Assembly: GCA_937899715.1 (NCBI GenBank) | Contig: CALCNX010000075.1 | Coordinates: 1-64,000 of the forward strand | Source: an uncultured bacterium | GTDB taxonomy: Bacteria; Bacteroidota; Ignavibacteria; Kapaibacteriales; UBA4661 | Direction of reading: 5' to 3' | Length of the DNA: 64,000 nucleotides | Notes under the pieces: generated by a model | Told to the model about the DNA's origin: nothing | What the model saw: the letters and a program-made list of their open reading frames with translations, nothing else | The model's database searches: none | Shown: piece by piece, positions 1-7,951 of the stretch | Layout: each line of letters opens with the position of its first letter | Position numbering within the stretch: position 1 is the stretch's first letter | Made by a program: the position numbers and the translations under genes

Positions 1-1
1 T

Positions 2-1048
2 GGCTTCATTTTTCTAATGGAACGCAAAGGGTTTAACAAAGTGATGGGTCGCGCTGCGACCGGCATGCTGAACTTAGGCGTGCTGGGCAGTGCCGTGGTT
101 GGCGGCGTGGCGCTGATGCTCTTGCTGCTTGGAGTAGCGGTGAATAGGTACACGATCAAGCAGAAAGCCGCACGGGAACTTCGCGACACCAACGCACAAC
201 TGGCAGATGCCAATGACGAAATTACACGGCAAATGGTAATTCAAACCGAGCAAGCCCGTGAAATCGAACTTGCCAACACGAGTCTTCAGGATTTGAACTC
301 CACACTTGAGCGCCAGAACGAGGAACTAACGGAACTCAACAACGAGAAAAACGAGTTTCTCGGTATTGTGGCGCACGACCTCAAAAATCCCTTGAGTGGT
401 ATTCGTGGTCTGGCGGATATGATTATTACTTTGGACGGTTTGACCGAGACGCAGAAGCAAGAAATGATGCGGACTATCGTTCAGTCGTCGGAGCGAATGT
501 TTGAGCTTATCAATAATTTGCTGGACGTCAATAGCCTTGAGCGCGGCGGAACGCACTTCGACGCGACGGATATAGATTTTGCGTTCGTCGTGCAGTGTGT
601 AACGGCTGATTATCGCGTTCGTGCTGAACAGAAAAATATTACGCTCCATTACACTACCACTGCCGCAGGTAGTATCGTTATTGCGGACGAAATGGCAACG
701 CACCAGGTGATAGAGAATATCATTTCCAATGCCGTAAAATATTCTCCGCCGGGAAAAAACGTGTACATTCACGTAGAGCACAGTCCCGATGCGCCGGATT
801 TCATTCGTGCCAGTGTGCGCGACGAGGGCGAGGGCATTTCCGAAAAAGATATGCCGCGTCTCTTTGGCAAATTTGCTCGTCTGAGCGCCCAACCTACGGG
901 CGGTGAACACTCGACAGGGCTGGGACTCAGCATCGTCAAAAAAATGGTGGAAGCGATGAACGGGCGTGTGTGGTGCGAGTCGGAACCGGGCAAGGGTGCG
1001 ACGTTTATTGTGGAATTACCCTCGAAACACTCTTCATTACAAGTATAA
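2..1048 (+). CDS. Sensor histidine kinase, cut by the left edge
   Basis: Membrane-anchored HisKA/HATPase_c kinase expected to autophosphorylate on histidine. The frame is open to the window edge with no stop, so the true start is probably upstream and a sensor domain is probably missing. From the first visible ATG (position 17) it would be 343 residues. Counted from there, a hydrophobic segment (about 18-42) leads into a coiled coil (about 45-110), then the phosphoacceptor box HDLKNP with His120, the N-box around Asn238, and the G1 (DEGEG), F (LFGKF) and G2 (GLGLS) boxes. The order membrane segment, coiled coil, kinase matches the TPR kinases further right, so a lost TPR sensor is my inference. 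It ends 18 bases before the next kinase. No receiver gene adjoins it. Confidence 0.85.
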   Translation, partial: GFIFLMERKGFNKVMGRAATGMLNLGVLGSAVVGGVALMLLLLGVAVNRYTIKQKAARELRDTNAQLADANDEITRQMVIQTEQAREIELANTSLQDLNSTLERQNEELTELNNEKNEFLGIVAHDLKNPLSGIRGLADMIITLDGLTETQKQEMMRTIVQSSERMFELINNLLDVNSLERGGTHFDATDIDFAFVVQCVTADYRVRAEQKNITLHYTTTAAGSIVIADEMATHQVIENIISNAVKYSPPGKNVYIHVEHSPDAPDFIRASVRDEGEGISEKDMPRLFGKFARLSAQPTGGEHSTGLGLSIVKKMVEAMNGRVWCESEPGKGATFIVELPSKHSSLQV

Positions 1049-1066
1049 TTCTCTTTTCTGCATACC

Positions 1067-2569
1067 ATGACATTCCAGAATTTTCTTTTGAAGAGTAGCG
1101 TTGAATCTATTCCAAAGCATTATCACGCTGAGTTTTGGCGTGAGAATCTCATTACCAATGTTCGGCGGATTCGTTCATTGCTTGTGTTTGCCGTTGTAGG
1201 TTTGTGTTTTTTGCTTTACATCGTCCATCGTCGGAATATTTTTAATTTGCCGGACGATGCTCGTTTTGCAATTCTTACAATGCAGATACTCGTATTAGTG
1301 GTCATCTCCACATTTGCGCTCTTATTTTTTGCTCGTCCGATAAACCCTGATGCCGACAATAATTTCTATTTTTCGGTATTGACCCGTTTATTTGCCGTTA
1401 TCGTCATAGTCACTGTTCAGGCTTTTGTGTACACGCTGCTGAAGACAAATGGTCATCCGGTCTTCTTTTTTCAGATAATTGTTTCATGGTCTGCGGCACT
1501 CTTGATTACCCCGCGCACCGCAATACTTCTTGGGTTTGTGATGTTTGGCACCTTTGCTGCGATTACAATACAGTTTACGCCGCCGCAGGAAAACACCCGT
1601 TTTGTTTTGGAGTCTATTGTTTCTTCGGCTGCTATTACATTTATTTCCGTGCTATCAAGTACTATACTTTTTCGTAACGCTGTTAAAAGTTTCTGCCAGC
1701 GAAAAGCTGTTGAAGAAGAGCGTAATAGGGTCGCTGAACTCAACGAAGAACTGAGAGCTGCGAACTTGGAAGCTGAGGTGATGAATCAAGAACTCAAAAG
1801 CCGCCAAGAAGTTCTTGAAGAGCAAGCAATGGAAATTGAAATTATTAATACCGAACTTCATGAGAAAAATGAAATACTTGTGGAGTTGAATGATGAAAAA
1901 AATGAATTTTTAGGAATTGTCTCCCATGACTTGAAAAACCCGATTACTGCTGTACGCGGTTTGGGGGAGCTATTACAATCTGAGTTTCTGAACCCGATAC
2001 AAGTAGCTACCGTTACGGAACAGATTATCCAGACCTCCGACCGTATGCTGGGATTAGTGAAAAATCTTTTAGATATTAATCAATTGGAATTGGGTGCAAG
2101 GGATTTTCAAAGTGTACAACTCGATATTATACCCTTAGCAACGAAGATTATTGCACAGTATCAAGCACAAGCAACATTGAAAAATATCGCGTTGATTTTT
2201 GATACGGAAGTTCCTCATTATTTTGTTACCACGGATGAGCAAGCTGTGGTGCAGATTTTGGATAATCTTCTTTCCAATGCTATCAAATACTCACCGCTTG
2301 GGAAGAATGTGAATGTGCGGGTAAAACCTTTTCAAAAAACAGTGCGGATAGAAATACAAGACGAAGGGGAAGGTATTTCTGAAGGAGATAAGAAAAAACT
2401 TTTTGGCAAATTTACCCGACTCTCTGCTCAACCAACAGGAGGCGAGCACAGTACCGGGCTGGGACTCAGCATCGTCAAAAAAATGGTCGAAGCCATAGAT
2501 GGACGTGTTTGGTGCGAGTCTGAAATTGGTAAAGGCGCGACGTTTATTGTGGAATTGCCCGCAACGTAG
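1067..2569 (+). CDS. Multi-pass membrane sensor histidine kinase
   Basis: 500-residue orphan kinase. About six hydrophobic segments occupy residues 35-205 (roughly 37-53, 68-88, 105-127, 134-150, 152-170, 183-202) with short loops, so the signal is probably sensed within or near the membrane. A charged coiled coil (about 210-280) connects to the H-box SHDLKNP (His287). The ATP-binding half has its N-box at Asn404, G1 DEGEG at 432-436, F-box LFGKF at 445-449 and G2 GLGLS at 464-468, so it should be active. The sensor resembles those of the kinases at 19808 and 29530 in layout. The ATG at 1067 is the only sensible start; no strong ribosome site is visible. It probably forms a transcription unit with the preceding kinase. 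Confidence 0.88.
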   Translation: MTFQNFLLKSSVESIPKHYHAEFWRENLITNVRRIRSLLVFAVVGLCFLLYIVHRRNIFNLPDDARFAILTMQILVLVVISTFALLFFARPINPDADNNFYFSVLTRLFAVIVIVTVQAFVYTLLKTNGHPVFFFQIIVSWSAALLITPRTAILLGFVMFGTFAAITIQFTPPQENTRFVLESIVSSAAITFISVLSSTILFRNAVKSFCQRKAVEEERNRVAELNEELRAANLEAEVMNQELKSRQEVLEEQAMEIEIINTELHEKNEILVELNDEKNEFLGIVSHDLKNPITAVRGLGELLQSEFLNPIQVATVTEQIIQTSDRMLGLVKNLLDINQLELGARDFQSVQLDIIPLATKIIAQYQAQATLKNIALIFDTEVPHYFVTTDEQAVVQILDNLLSNAIKYSPLGKNVNVRVKPFQKTVRIEIQDEGEGISEGDKKKLFGKFTRLSAQPTGGEHSTGLGLSIVKKMVEAIDGRVWCESEIGKGATFIVELPAT

Positions 2570-2880
2570 TTCTTTACTGAGGTGAACCGAAGAGTAAAGC
2601 AAGCAAGCGACGTTAATTATCGTATTCCGGCAATCATTTTTATCCTTTGTAATCCTAGCTGAAGTTTAGATAGATCTTACGCCGCCCTCACCTTAATCCT
2701 CTCCCAAGGGGAGAGGAAGTACGATGCAGCGCGACTTCTGAAGCCCTCTCCCTCTGGGAGAGGGTTGGGTGAGGGCAAACGCCGGATTAAGCATTGATGC
2801 GGACTTGCAATTTTTATCTAAACTTCAGCATAGTTTATTAGGTTCACATCTTCATCCTGTCATCATTTTTCCCTCATTCT
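2570..2880. other. 311-base gap holding an inverted-repeat element
   Basis: No credible gene. A reading frame that begins at 2769 runs through the repeat and into the cyclase-like gene in another frame, and has no protein-like features. The gap contains the repeat described at 2655-2832. The remaining flanks are plain AT-rich DNA and should hold the promoter of the following gene, but I cannot place it with confidence. Confidence 0.6.
2655..2832. repeat. Intergenic inverted repeat with GAGAGGG core, copy 1
   Basis: Perfect 14-base arms GCTGAAGTTTAGAT (2658-2671) and its complement (2816-2829) enclose a second inverted pair: GCCCTCACC at 2684 against GGTGAGGGC ending at 2776. Two small hairpins lie inside, CTCTCCC/GGGAGAG at 2699-2715 and CCCTCTCCC/GGGAGAGGG at 2744-2764. 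The core is shared with the element at 41607-41751, whose outer arms differ. Such GGGAGAGGG...GGTGAGGG repeats are scattered in many bacterial genomes. The role here is unknown; transcript folding or processing is possible. Confidence 0.75.
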
Positions 2881-5049
2881 ATGAAAAACTTTTCCTTCGG
2901 TTTGCCGCGTTTTTTTCAATCGGCGCACTTAACTATCAAGTCGAAATTGATGATTGTGCTGATACTGCTCTGCACGGCTTCCATGCTCACGCTGGGAATA
3001 AAATCGTATTTAGATTTTCGCAATACCATTACCAAGCGCCTCCTTTCTAAGTTGACCACGAACCGTAATACCAAGCTCAATTACATCAAATTTTACTTTG
3101 AAAACATCCGCAAGCAAGTCTCCGTGCTGAGTCAAGACCGCGCCTTTGTGGATGCCATGCGTGAATTTCGCACAACCTTTCGAGACCTAAACACGACTCA
3201 GAGTTTCACCGATGACAGCGCACGAGTTCGTGCCTACTACGAAAAAGAATTTTTGCCGCGTATTGGCGGCTCGGAGGCGACGAAGAATTTTGTTGTCGAT
3301 GTTTTTATGCCACAAAGCCTTGTCGGAATGTACTTGCAACGGCACTATATCGCCTCCAATCCGAATCCCGTCGGGCAGAAATTGTTACTGAATGAGCCTA
3401 GTGATTCCTCTGCATACACGAGTGTTCATGCGAAGTATCACCCGATGTTTCGGGAGTTCGTCGAAAAATTCAACTACTACGATATGTTTCTTATTGATGC
3501 CGAAACGAGCGAGGTGCTTTATACGGTCTTTAAGGAAACGGACTTCACCACGAACCTGCGAACGGGACCAAACAAGGGCAGCAGCCTCGCCAAGCTCTTT
3601 GCCAATGTGTCGGAATCGAAGGAGCGCGGTTACGTGAAAATTATTGACTTCCTGCCTTACGAGCCTTCCTACGGCGCTCCGGCGGCGTTTATTGGTGCGC
3701 CGATTTTTGACGAGGGCAAGCTCATTGGCGTTTTGGCGTTTCAGCTGTCAGTGGACGAAATTACCAAGATTACCACCAGCAATAAAGACTGGAAGGGCGA
3801 CGGACTGGGAGCCACAGGCGAAACCTACCTCGTGGGATCGGATTTCACCATGCGTTCGCAGTCGCGGTTTTTGCTGGAAGATGCCAAAAATTATGTGGCG
3901 GCGCTGAAAGAAACGAATCTGCCCTCGAATACGATAGAGAAAATTCAAAAACTCAATACATCAATTTTATTGCAAGAAGTTCGTTCAGAAGCCAGTATTG
4001 AAGCACAGGCTGGAAAAAGTGATGCAAAAATCATACGAGATTACCGTAATATTCCCGTACTCAGCGCCTATGCGCCTCTTCAAATCCCGGATTTGCAATG
4101 GGTACTGCTCTCGGAAATGGACGTGTCGGAAGCATTCGAGCCGGTCTATGAGTACGAACGCTCGCTTTTGGTCTGGACGGCGGTCAGTATTCTCGTGGCT
4201 ACGCTTGTAGCACTCATCGTGGCAAATACGCTTACACGCCCGATTGCAGACTTGACCTTCAATGCGCAAAGTATCGGCGAAGGGCGCATGACGGGGCTGC
4301 GTCGTGTGCGCTCTGGCGACGAATTTGAACGGCTTTCCACCTCGTTTGAATCAATGGTGCAAAGTCTTCAGGCACAGCGTGAGCTGGTGGAACTGAAGAA
4401 CAAAGATTTTGAGCGCCTCTTGTACAGTGTTTTCCCCGACCCGGTTGCCCGAAGGTTGGAAAATAATGAGCGGTATTTTATTGAAAGCGCAACAGGCGTG
4501 AGTATAATTGTTTCAGAGGTGATGGGCTTCACAAAGCTGATGCATACTATCGGCAACGAAAAATCGGTTGAGATTCTGAATGATATGATGATTGCCTTCG
4601 ATGAAGCTGCTGCACGGCACGGCATTGAGAAAATTAAAACCATCGGCGACACCTACATCGCTGCTGCGGGCTTGTTCAATCCTCAAATTGATCACGCCAT
4701 TCATGCTGTGGACTTCGCGGATGACATTCGCAGCATCGTGCAGCGCATCGGTGCTGAACGCGGCATTGCGATTGACCTCAGCGCGGGTATTCATGCGGGC
4801 GACGTAACAACGTATCTTATCGGCAAGCGGAAATTCACGTTCGATATTATCGGCGAGACGTTTATGATAGCCAAAGCATTGTCGGGAGCAGCCGCAGAGC
4901 GGCGTGGAATGCTTGTGGTGTCGCAATCGGTCTTTGAACTCACGCAGGGCTTGTATGAATTTGACACCGAACCGCCGCTTAACTACGCAGGGCGCATGAT
5001 GCTTTCGATGTGGTCGCTGAAAAGCTCAAAACTGGCGCTTCGAGAATAA
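2881..5049 (+). CDS. Cache-HAMP receptor with degenerate class III adenylate cyclase domain
   Basis: 722-residue membrane receptor. TM1 (about 22-42), a large extracytoplasmic region of dCache type (43-425), TM2 (428-450), HAMP (451-497), then a class III nucleotide cyclase homology domain (about 525-700). The second metal Asp is present in TIGDTY (Asp590), and FDIIG carries the adenine-selecting Asp655. However, the first metal position is Glu546 (SEVMGFT, where most have D-I/V-x-G-F-T). The motif usually read GDTVNxAxR is GETFMIAKA, so the catalytic Asn and Arg are Met662 and Ala666. I therefore infer weak, altered or no cyclase activity; it may act as a ligand-gated scaffold or nucleotide sensor. 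The cNMP-domain channel two genes downstream is a possible partner. The start ATG precedes a typical basic N-terminus. Confidence 0.82.
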   Translation: MKNFSFGLPRFFQSAHLTIKSKLMIVLILLCTASMLTLGIKSYLDFRNTITKRLLSKLTTNRNTKLNYIKFYFENIRKQVSVLSQDRAFVDAMREFRTTFRDLNTTQSFTDDSARVRAYYEKEFLPRIGGSEATKNFVVDVFMPQSLVGMYLQRHYIASNPNPVGQKLLLNEPSDSSAYTSVHAKYHPMFREFVEKFNYYDMFLIDAETSEVLYTVFKETDFTTNLRTGPNKGSSLAKLFANVSESKERGYVKIIDFLPYEPSYGAPAAFIGAPIFDEGKLIGVLAFQLSVDEITKITTSNKDWKGDGLGATGETYLVGSDFTMRSQSRFLLEDAKNYVAALKETNLPSNTIEKIQKLNTSILLQEVRSEASIEAQAGKSDAKIIRDYRNIPVLSAYAPLQIPDLQWVLLSEMDVSEAFEPVYEYERSLLVWTAVSILVATLVALIVANTLTRPIADLTFNAQSIGEGRMTGLRRVRSGDEFERLSTSFESMVQSLQAQRELVELKNKDFERLLYSVFPDPVARRLENNERYFIESATGVSIIVSEVMGFTKLMHTIGNEKSVEILNDMMIAFDEAAARHGIEKIKTIGDTYIAAAGLFNPQIDHAIHAVDFADDIRSIVQRIGAERGIAIDLSAGIHAGDVTTYLIGKRKFTFDIIGETFMIAKALSGAAAERRGMLVVSQSVFELTQGLYEFDTEPPLNYAGRMMLSMWSLKSSKLALRE

Positions 5050-5056
5050 AAACGAA

Positions 5057-5170
5057 AAGTGCTGAGTTTTGAAGGTTGAGTGTTGGGTTGAAAAGCGTAG
5101 AATCACCATGCAGAGCGGTTTGTCAACGGATGGACTCAGCATTCAAAGCTCAACATTCAAGACTTAGCAC
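5057..5170. repeat. Imperfect inverted repeat between genes
   Basis: AGTGCTGAGTTTTGAAGG (from 5057) is matched by the complement of a segment ending at 5170; about 19 of 23 bases pair, separated by roughly 70 bases. It lies between the cyclase-like gene and the TlpA-like gene. It could end or stabilise the upstream transcript, but there is no U-tract of the usual terminator kind. Confidence 0.45.
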
Positions 5171-5229
5171 TCAACGCTTCCAATCCTTCTTATTTAATTT
5201 CTAATCCAATAATCTATACATCCAATACA

Positions 5230-6399
5230 ATGAGAAAAACATTTTTGTTCCTGCTCGTGTGCGCCTTTTGGTGTGGTAGTGCCTTTGCGACTGAACCAAA
5301 GATTGGTGCTCCTGCGCCTGACTTTACGCTTACGGGACTGCTGCAAGCCCCCGCTAATGCGCCGACAAAACTTTCCGGCTTGCGTGGAAATATCGTCATT
5401 ATTGACTTTTGGGCAACGTGGTGCAGCCCCTGCCGAACTGCAATGAATAACCTGAGCGCTTTGTCGGAGAAATACACCGATAAACCTGTTCGATTTCTCT
5501 CTATTTCTTCGGAAAAACGCGAGGTGATAGAACGGTATCTGAAATCGAACCCAAACAAGCTATGGATGGGGATTGATGGCAATAATGAAGCAGCGAATCA
5601 ATATGAAGTACGTGTCATTCCTCATACGGTAATTGTTGATAAATCCGGCACTCTCATTGCTATTACCGATGCCGAGGAAATCACCGAAGAGCGCATCAAT
5701 GCACTGCTAGCGGGCAAAGAAACGACTTTCAAACGGAGGATACTATTAACTGCACGCGATATTTTTGAGAAAGAAGCGAAAAATATAGACACAATGGCGT
5801 TACCGAGTATCGTCTTTAAGGCTTGCCAATCACTTTCGGGCGGAACCAAGGGCGATAAAAAGCGTCGATTTACTGCAGTGTCGGGAATATCAGGTTTGAT
5901 ACAAAATATTTATCAAATATCTCATCGTCAGCTCATTGATTCGCTTCAATCCGAGCAGTTATACTACGTAGGTGTTTTTCTCCCACAATCAGATTCGGTA
6001 CTCATGCACAACATTCTGAAAAACGTTGTGGAAAGCGGTGCAAGTCTGGATGTGCGAGTGGAGAAGCGCACGCGACCAGTTGCTCTGTTACAGCGAAAGA
6101 AAGGTGCTCAAGATTTATTGCCCTCCTCTGCATTACAATCGGAGTTCAGTTTTAGCGGACCTAATCTGACAGCCGTTAAGCAGCCAATCATGCAACTTGT
6201 CGGCTTTCTCAATAATACAGGCTTCGCAAAGGTACTGGTCGTTGATGAGACAGGGCTTAAAGATCGGTATGACCTGTCATTGTCATTTGTAATAGGGGAA
6301 AAAGATGGTCTAAGTAATGCACTCGCGAAATACGGACTGGAGCTGGTGAACGCGGAGCGTGAAATTGATATGTACATCGTCAAGCAGAAATCGCGGTAA
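5230..6399 (+). CDS. TlpA-like thioredoxin fused to a DUF3738-like domain
   Basis: 389-residue exported protein. A signal peptide (about 1-21, ending SAFA) is followed by an AhpC/TSA-TlpA thioredoxin fold (about 24-165). The redox site is WCSPC with Cys65 and Cys68, and the cis-proline region reads RVIPHTV, so it should be a periplasmic thiol-disulphide reductase. The C-terminal half (about 180-389) is not thioredoxin. It contains the pattern PIMQLVGFLNN...VVDETGLKDRYDLSLSF and a closing ALAKYGLELVNAE...MYIV segment, which resembles the DUF3738 (soil-associated, TIGR03435) family of unknown role. Fusion to thioredoxin is known for that family as far as I recall. It follows the inverted repeat and precedes the channel gene by 34 bases, so the two may be co-transcribed. 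Confidence 0.82.
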   Translation: MRKTFLFLLVCAFWCGSAFATEPKIGAPAPDFTLTGLLQAPANAPTKLSGLRGNIVIIDFWATWCSPCRTAMNNLSALSEKYTDKPVRFLSISSEKREVIERYLKSNPNKLWMGIDGNNEAANQYEVRVIPHTVIVDKSGTLIAITDAEEITEERINALLAGKETTFKRRILLTARDIFEKEAKNIDTMALPSIVFKACQSLSGGTKGDKKRRFTAVSGISGLIQNIYQISHRQLIDSLQSEQLYYVGVFLPQSDSVLMHNILKNVVESGASLDVRVEKRTRPVALLQRKKGAQDLLPSSALQSEFSFSGPNLTAVKQPIMQLVGFLNNTGFAKVLVVDETGLKDRYDLSLSFVIGEKDGLSNALAKYGLELVNAEREIDMYIVKQKSR

Positions 6400-6433
6400 T
6401 GTAAGAGACAACAAAATATAATGTGAGCACAAC

Positions 6434-7894
6434 ATGACAACAAACGATATTCTCTTCTGGGTAATTCTACTCAGCGTTACCTTTCCGGTAACGGTGGTGG
6501 CGCTCACGGAACTGCGGGCGCGTGTTCACAGCGAATCGGCGTTGCAGCTTATTCGCATTACCACGAATTCGACCGCACCGCTCATTGCGGCGTGGGTGTT
6601 GGTCGAGAAGGTCTTCGGTATTCCACGCACGGATACCATTTCCAAAGTGGTGCAAACGCTCTGCTACGTCAGTGTGCTCAATATGGCGCTGCTTATGCTA
6701 AATACGTTTTTGGTCACGCGCCGCCAGCGTGAAGTCTCACGGAAGCAAGCCACGATGCAGCAGGGGCAGACGCCGCAAGGTCCCTCGAAAGTACTGTTAG
6801 ATTTTTTTCGATTCATCGTCATTTTGGTTGGTACGGGTGTTGTGCTGGCGGTGGTGTGGGACGTGAATTTGGGCGGCGTAATAACGACGCTCGGCGTTGG
6901 GTCTATCATCATCGGTTTTGCGCTGCAAGACACGCTGGGAAGCATTGTTTCGGGGTTTGTGACGATGGTGCGTCGTCCGTTTGTGGTGGGCGATAAGGTA
7001 ATGATTGGGGAAATGGAAGGCACGGTAACGGAGATTACGTGGAACTCTGTTGTTTTGCGTCAGCCCGACCGCTCGCTGGCGATTTTGCCTCAATCCGACG
7101 TTGCCAAGCGGGCAGTGGTGAACCTGACGCATCTGACGGGCAGCGAACATTCGGAAGTCTTTGTGGAGTTTTCCAAACAACATCCGCCGAACAACGTCAA
7201 GCGTGTGATGCTCTCGGCGCTAATGAGTACGCCGAGCGTGAGCCATAGCCCCGAACCGCTTATTCGCGTCCAAGACCACACGGACGTGAACATTCGCTAT
7301 TCGGTGCGTTTCTGGACACCTGTGGGCGTATCGCCTTTGGAGACACGCGACCAGTTTCTAAGCCGTTTGTGGTATATTGCCAAACGCTATGATTTGCATT
7401 GGGAACTGCCCACGCGAAAAATTGTTCAGACTGCCGAGCAGCACCACGAAGACAGGAAGCTCACGCAATACCGCGAAGAATTGGCGACCGTCCCGCTTCT
7501 TTTCAAAATGGGTGCCGATGTGCTGGAATATGTTGCCAAAGGCGCACTGCTGCATGAATATGCGGCGGGTGAGCACATCGTGCGCGAGGGCGAGATGGTC
7601 GGTTCGCTCTTTGTGATTGTCGCGGGCGAGGCTCGTGCGCTGGTGAGCGACCGCACGGGCAAGCAGCACCACGTCTTTACGCTCAAGTACGGAGAATTTT
7701 TTGGCGAGTCGTCTCTTTTTTCCGGTCGTCCGAGTCCGTACAGCGTTACTGCTTTGAGTGATAGTAGCGTGGTTTTGCTGGATAAACAAATGGTCAATCG
7801 TTTGGTGGAAAGTGATGCTATGCTGGTGAAAGAAATCGGGCGCGTGATTTCCGATCGTCGTGAGCGCATTATGGATGTACAGACTGCGCGGTGA
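6434..7894 (+). CDS. MscS-family channel with C-terminal cNMP-binding-like domain
   Basis: 486 residues. Hydrophobic segments lie near 5-25, 45-62, 75-95, 120-143 and 145-172. The last is the pore-lining helix of the MscS type, with LGVGSIIIGFALQDTLGS followed by the beta domain (PFVVGDKVMIGEMEGTVTEI, about 175-240). Residues about 355-475 form a cyclic-nucleotide-binding fold ending in the phosphate-binding stretch FGESSLFSGRPSPYSVTA (about 424-441). The Arg that normally contacts the cyclic phosphate (PRxA) is not at its usual place, where the sequence reads SPYS. Ligand gating is therefore uncertain. The architecture is that of bacterial MscS-like cyclic-nucleotide-gated (bCNG) channels. 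Its neighbourhood with a cyclase-like receptor suggests, but does not prove, a shared pathway. Confidence 0.87.
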   Translation: MTTNDILFWVILLSVTFPVTVVALTELRARVHSESALQLIRITTNSTAPLIAAWVLVEKVFGIPRTDTISKVVQTLCYVSVLNMALLMLNTFLVTRRQREVSRKQATMQQGQTPQGPSKVLLDFFRFIVILVGTGVVLAVVWDVNLGGVITTLGVGSIIIGFALQDTLGSIVSGFVTMVRRPFVVGDKVMIGEMEGTVTEITWNSVVLRQPDRSLAILPQSDVAKRAVVNLTHLTGSEHSEVFVEFSKQHPPNNVKRVMLSALMSTPSVSHSPEPLIRVQDHTDVNIRYSVRFWTPVGVSPLETRDQFLSRLWYIAKRYDLHWELPTRKIVQTAEQHHEDRKLTQYREELATVPLLFKMGADVLEYVAKGALLHEYAAGEHIVREGEMVGSLFVIVAGEARALVSDRTGKQHHVFTLKYGEFFGESSLFSGRPSPYSVTALSDSSVVLLDKQMVNRLVESDAMLVKEIGRVISDRRERIMDVQTAR

Positions 7895-7951
7895 TGCGGT
7901 AAGCCAAGAAAATTGAGAAAACTATCACAGAATTGCAGCGCGTAAAACTCT

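Noticed and set aside
2769..3050. 93-codon frame across the 2.7-kb repeat
   Set aside because: Half lies in the inverted repeat and half overlaps the cyclase-like gene in another frame.
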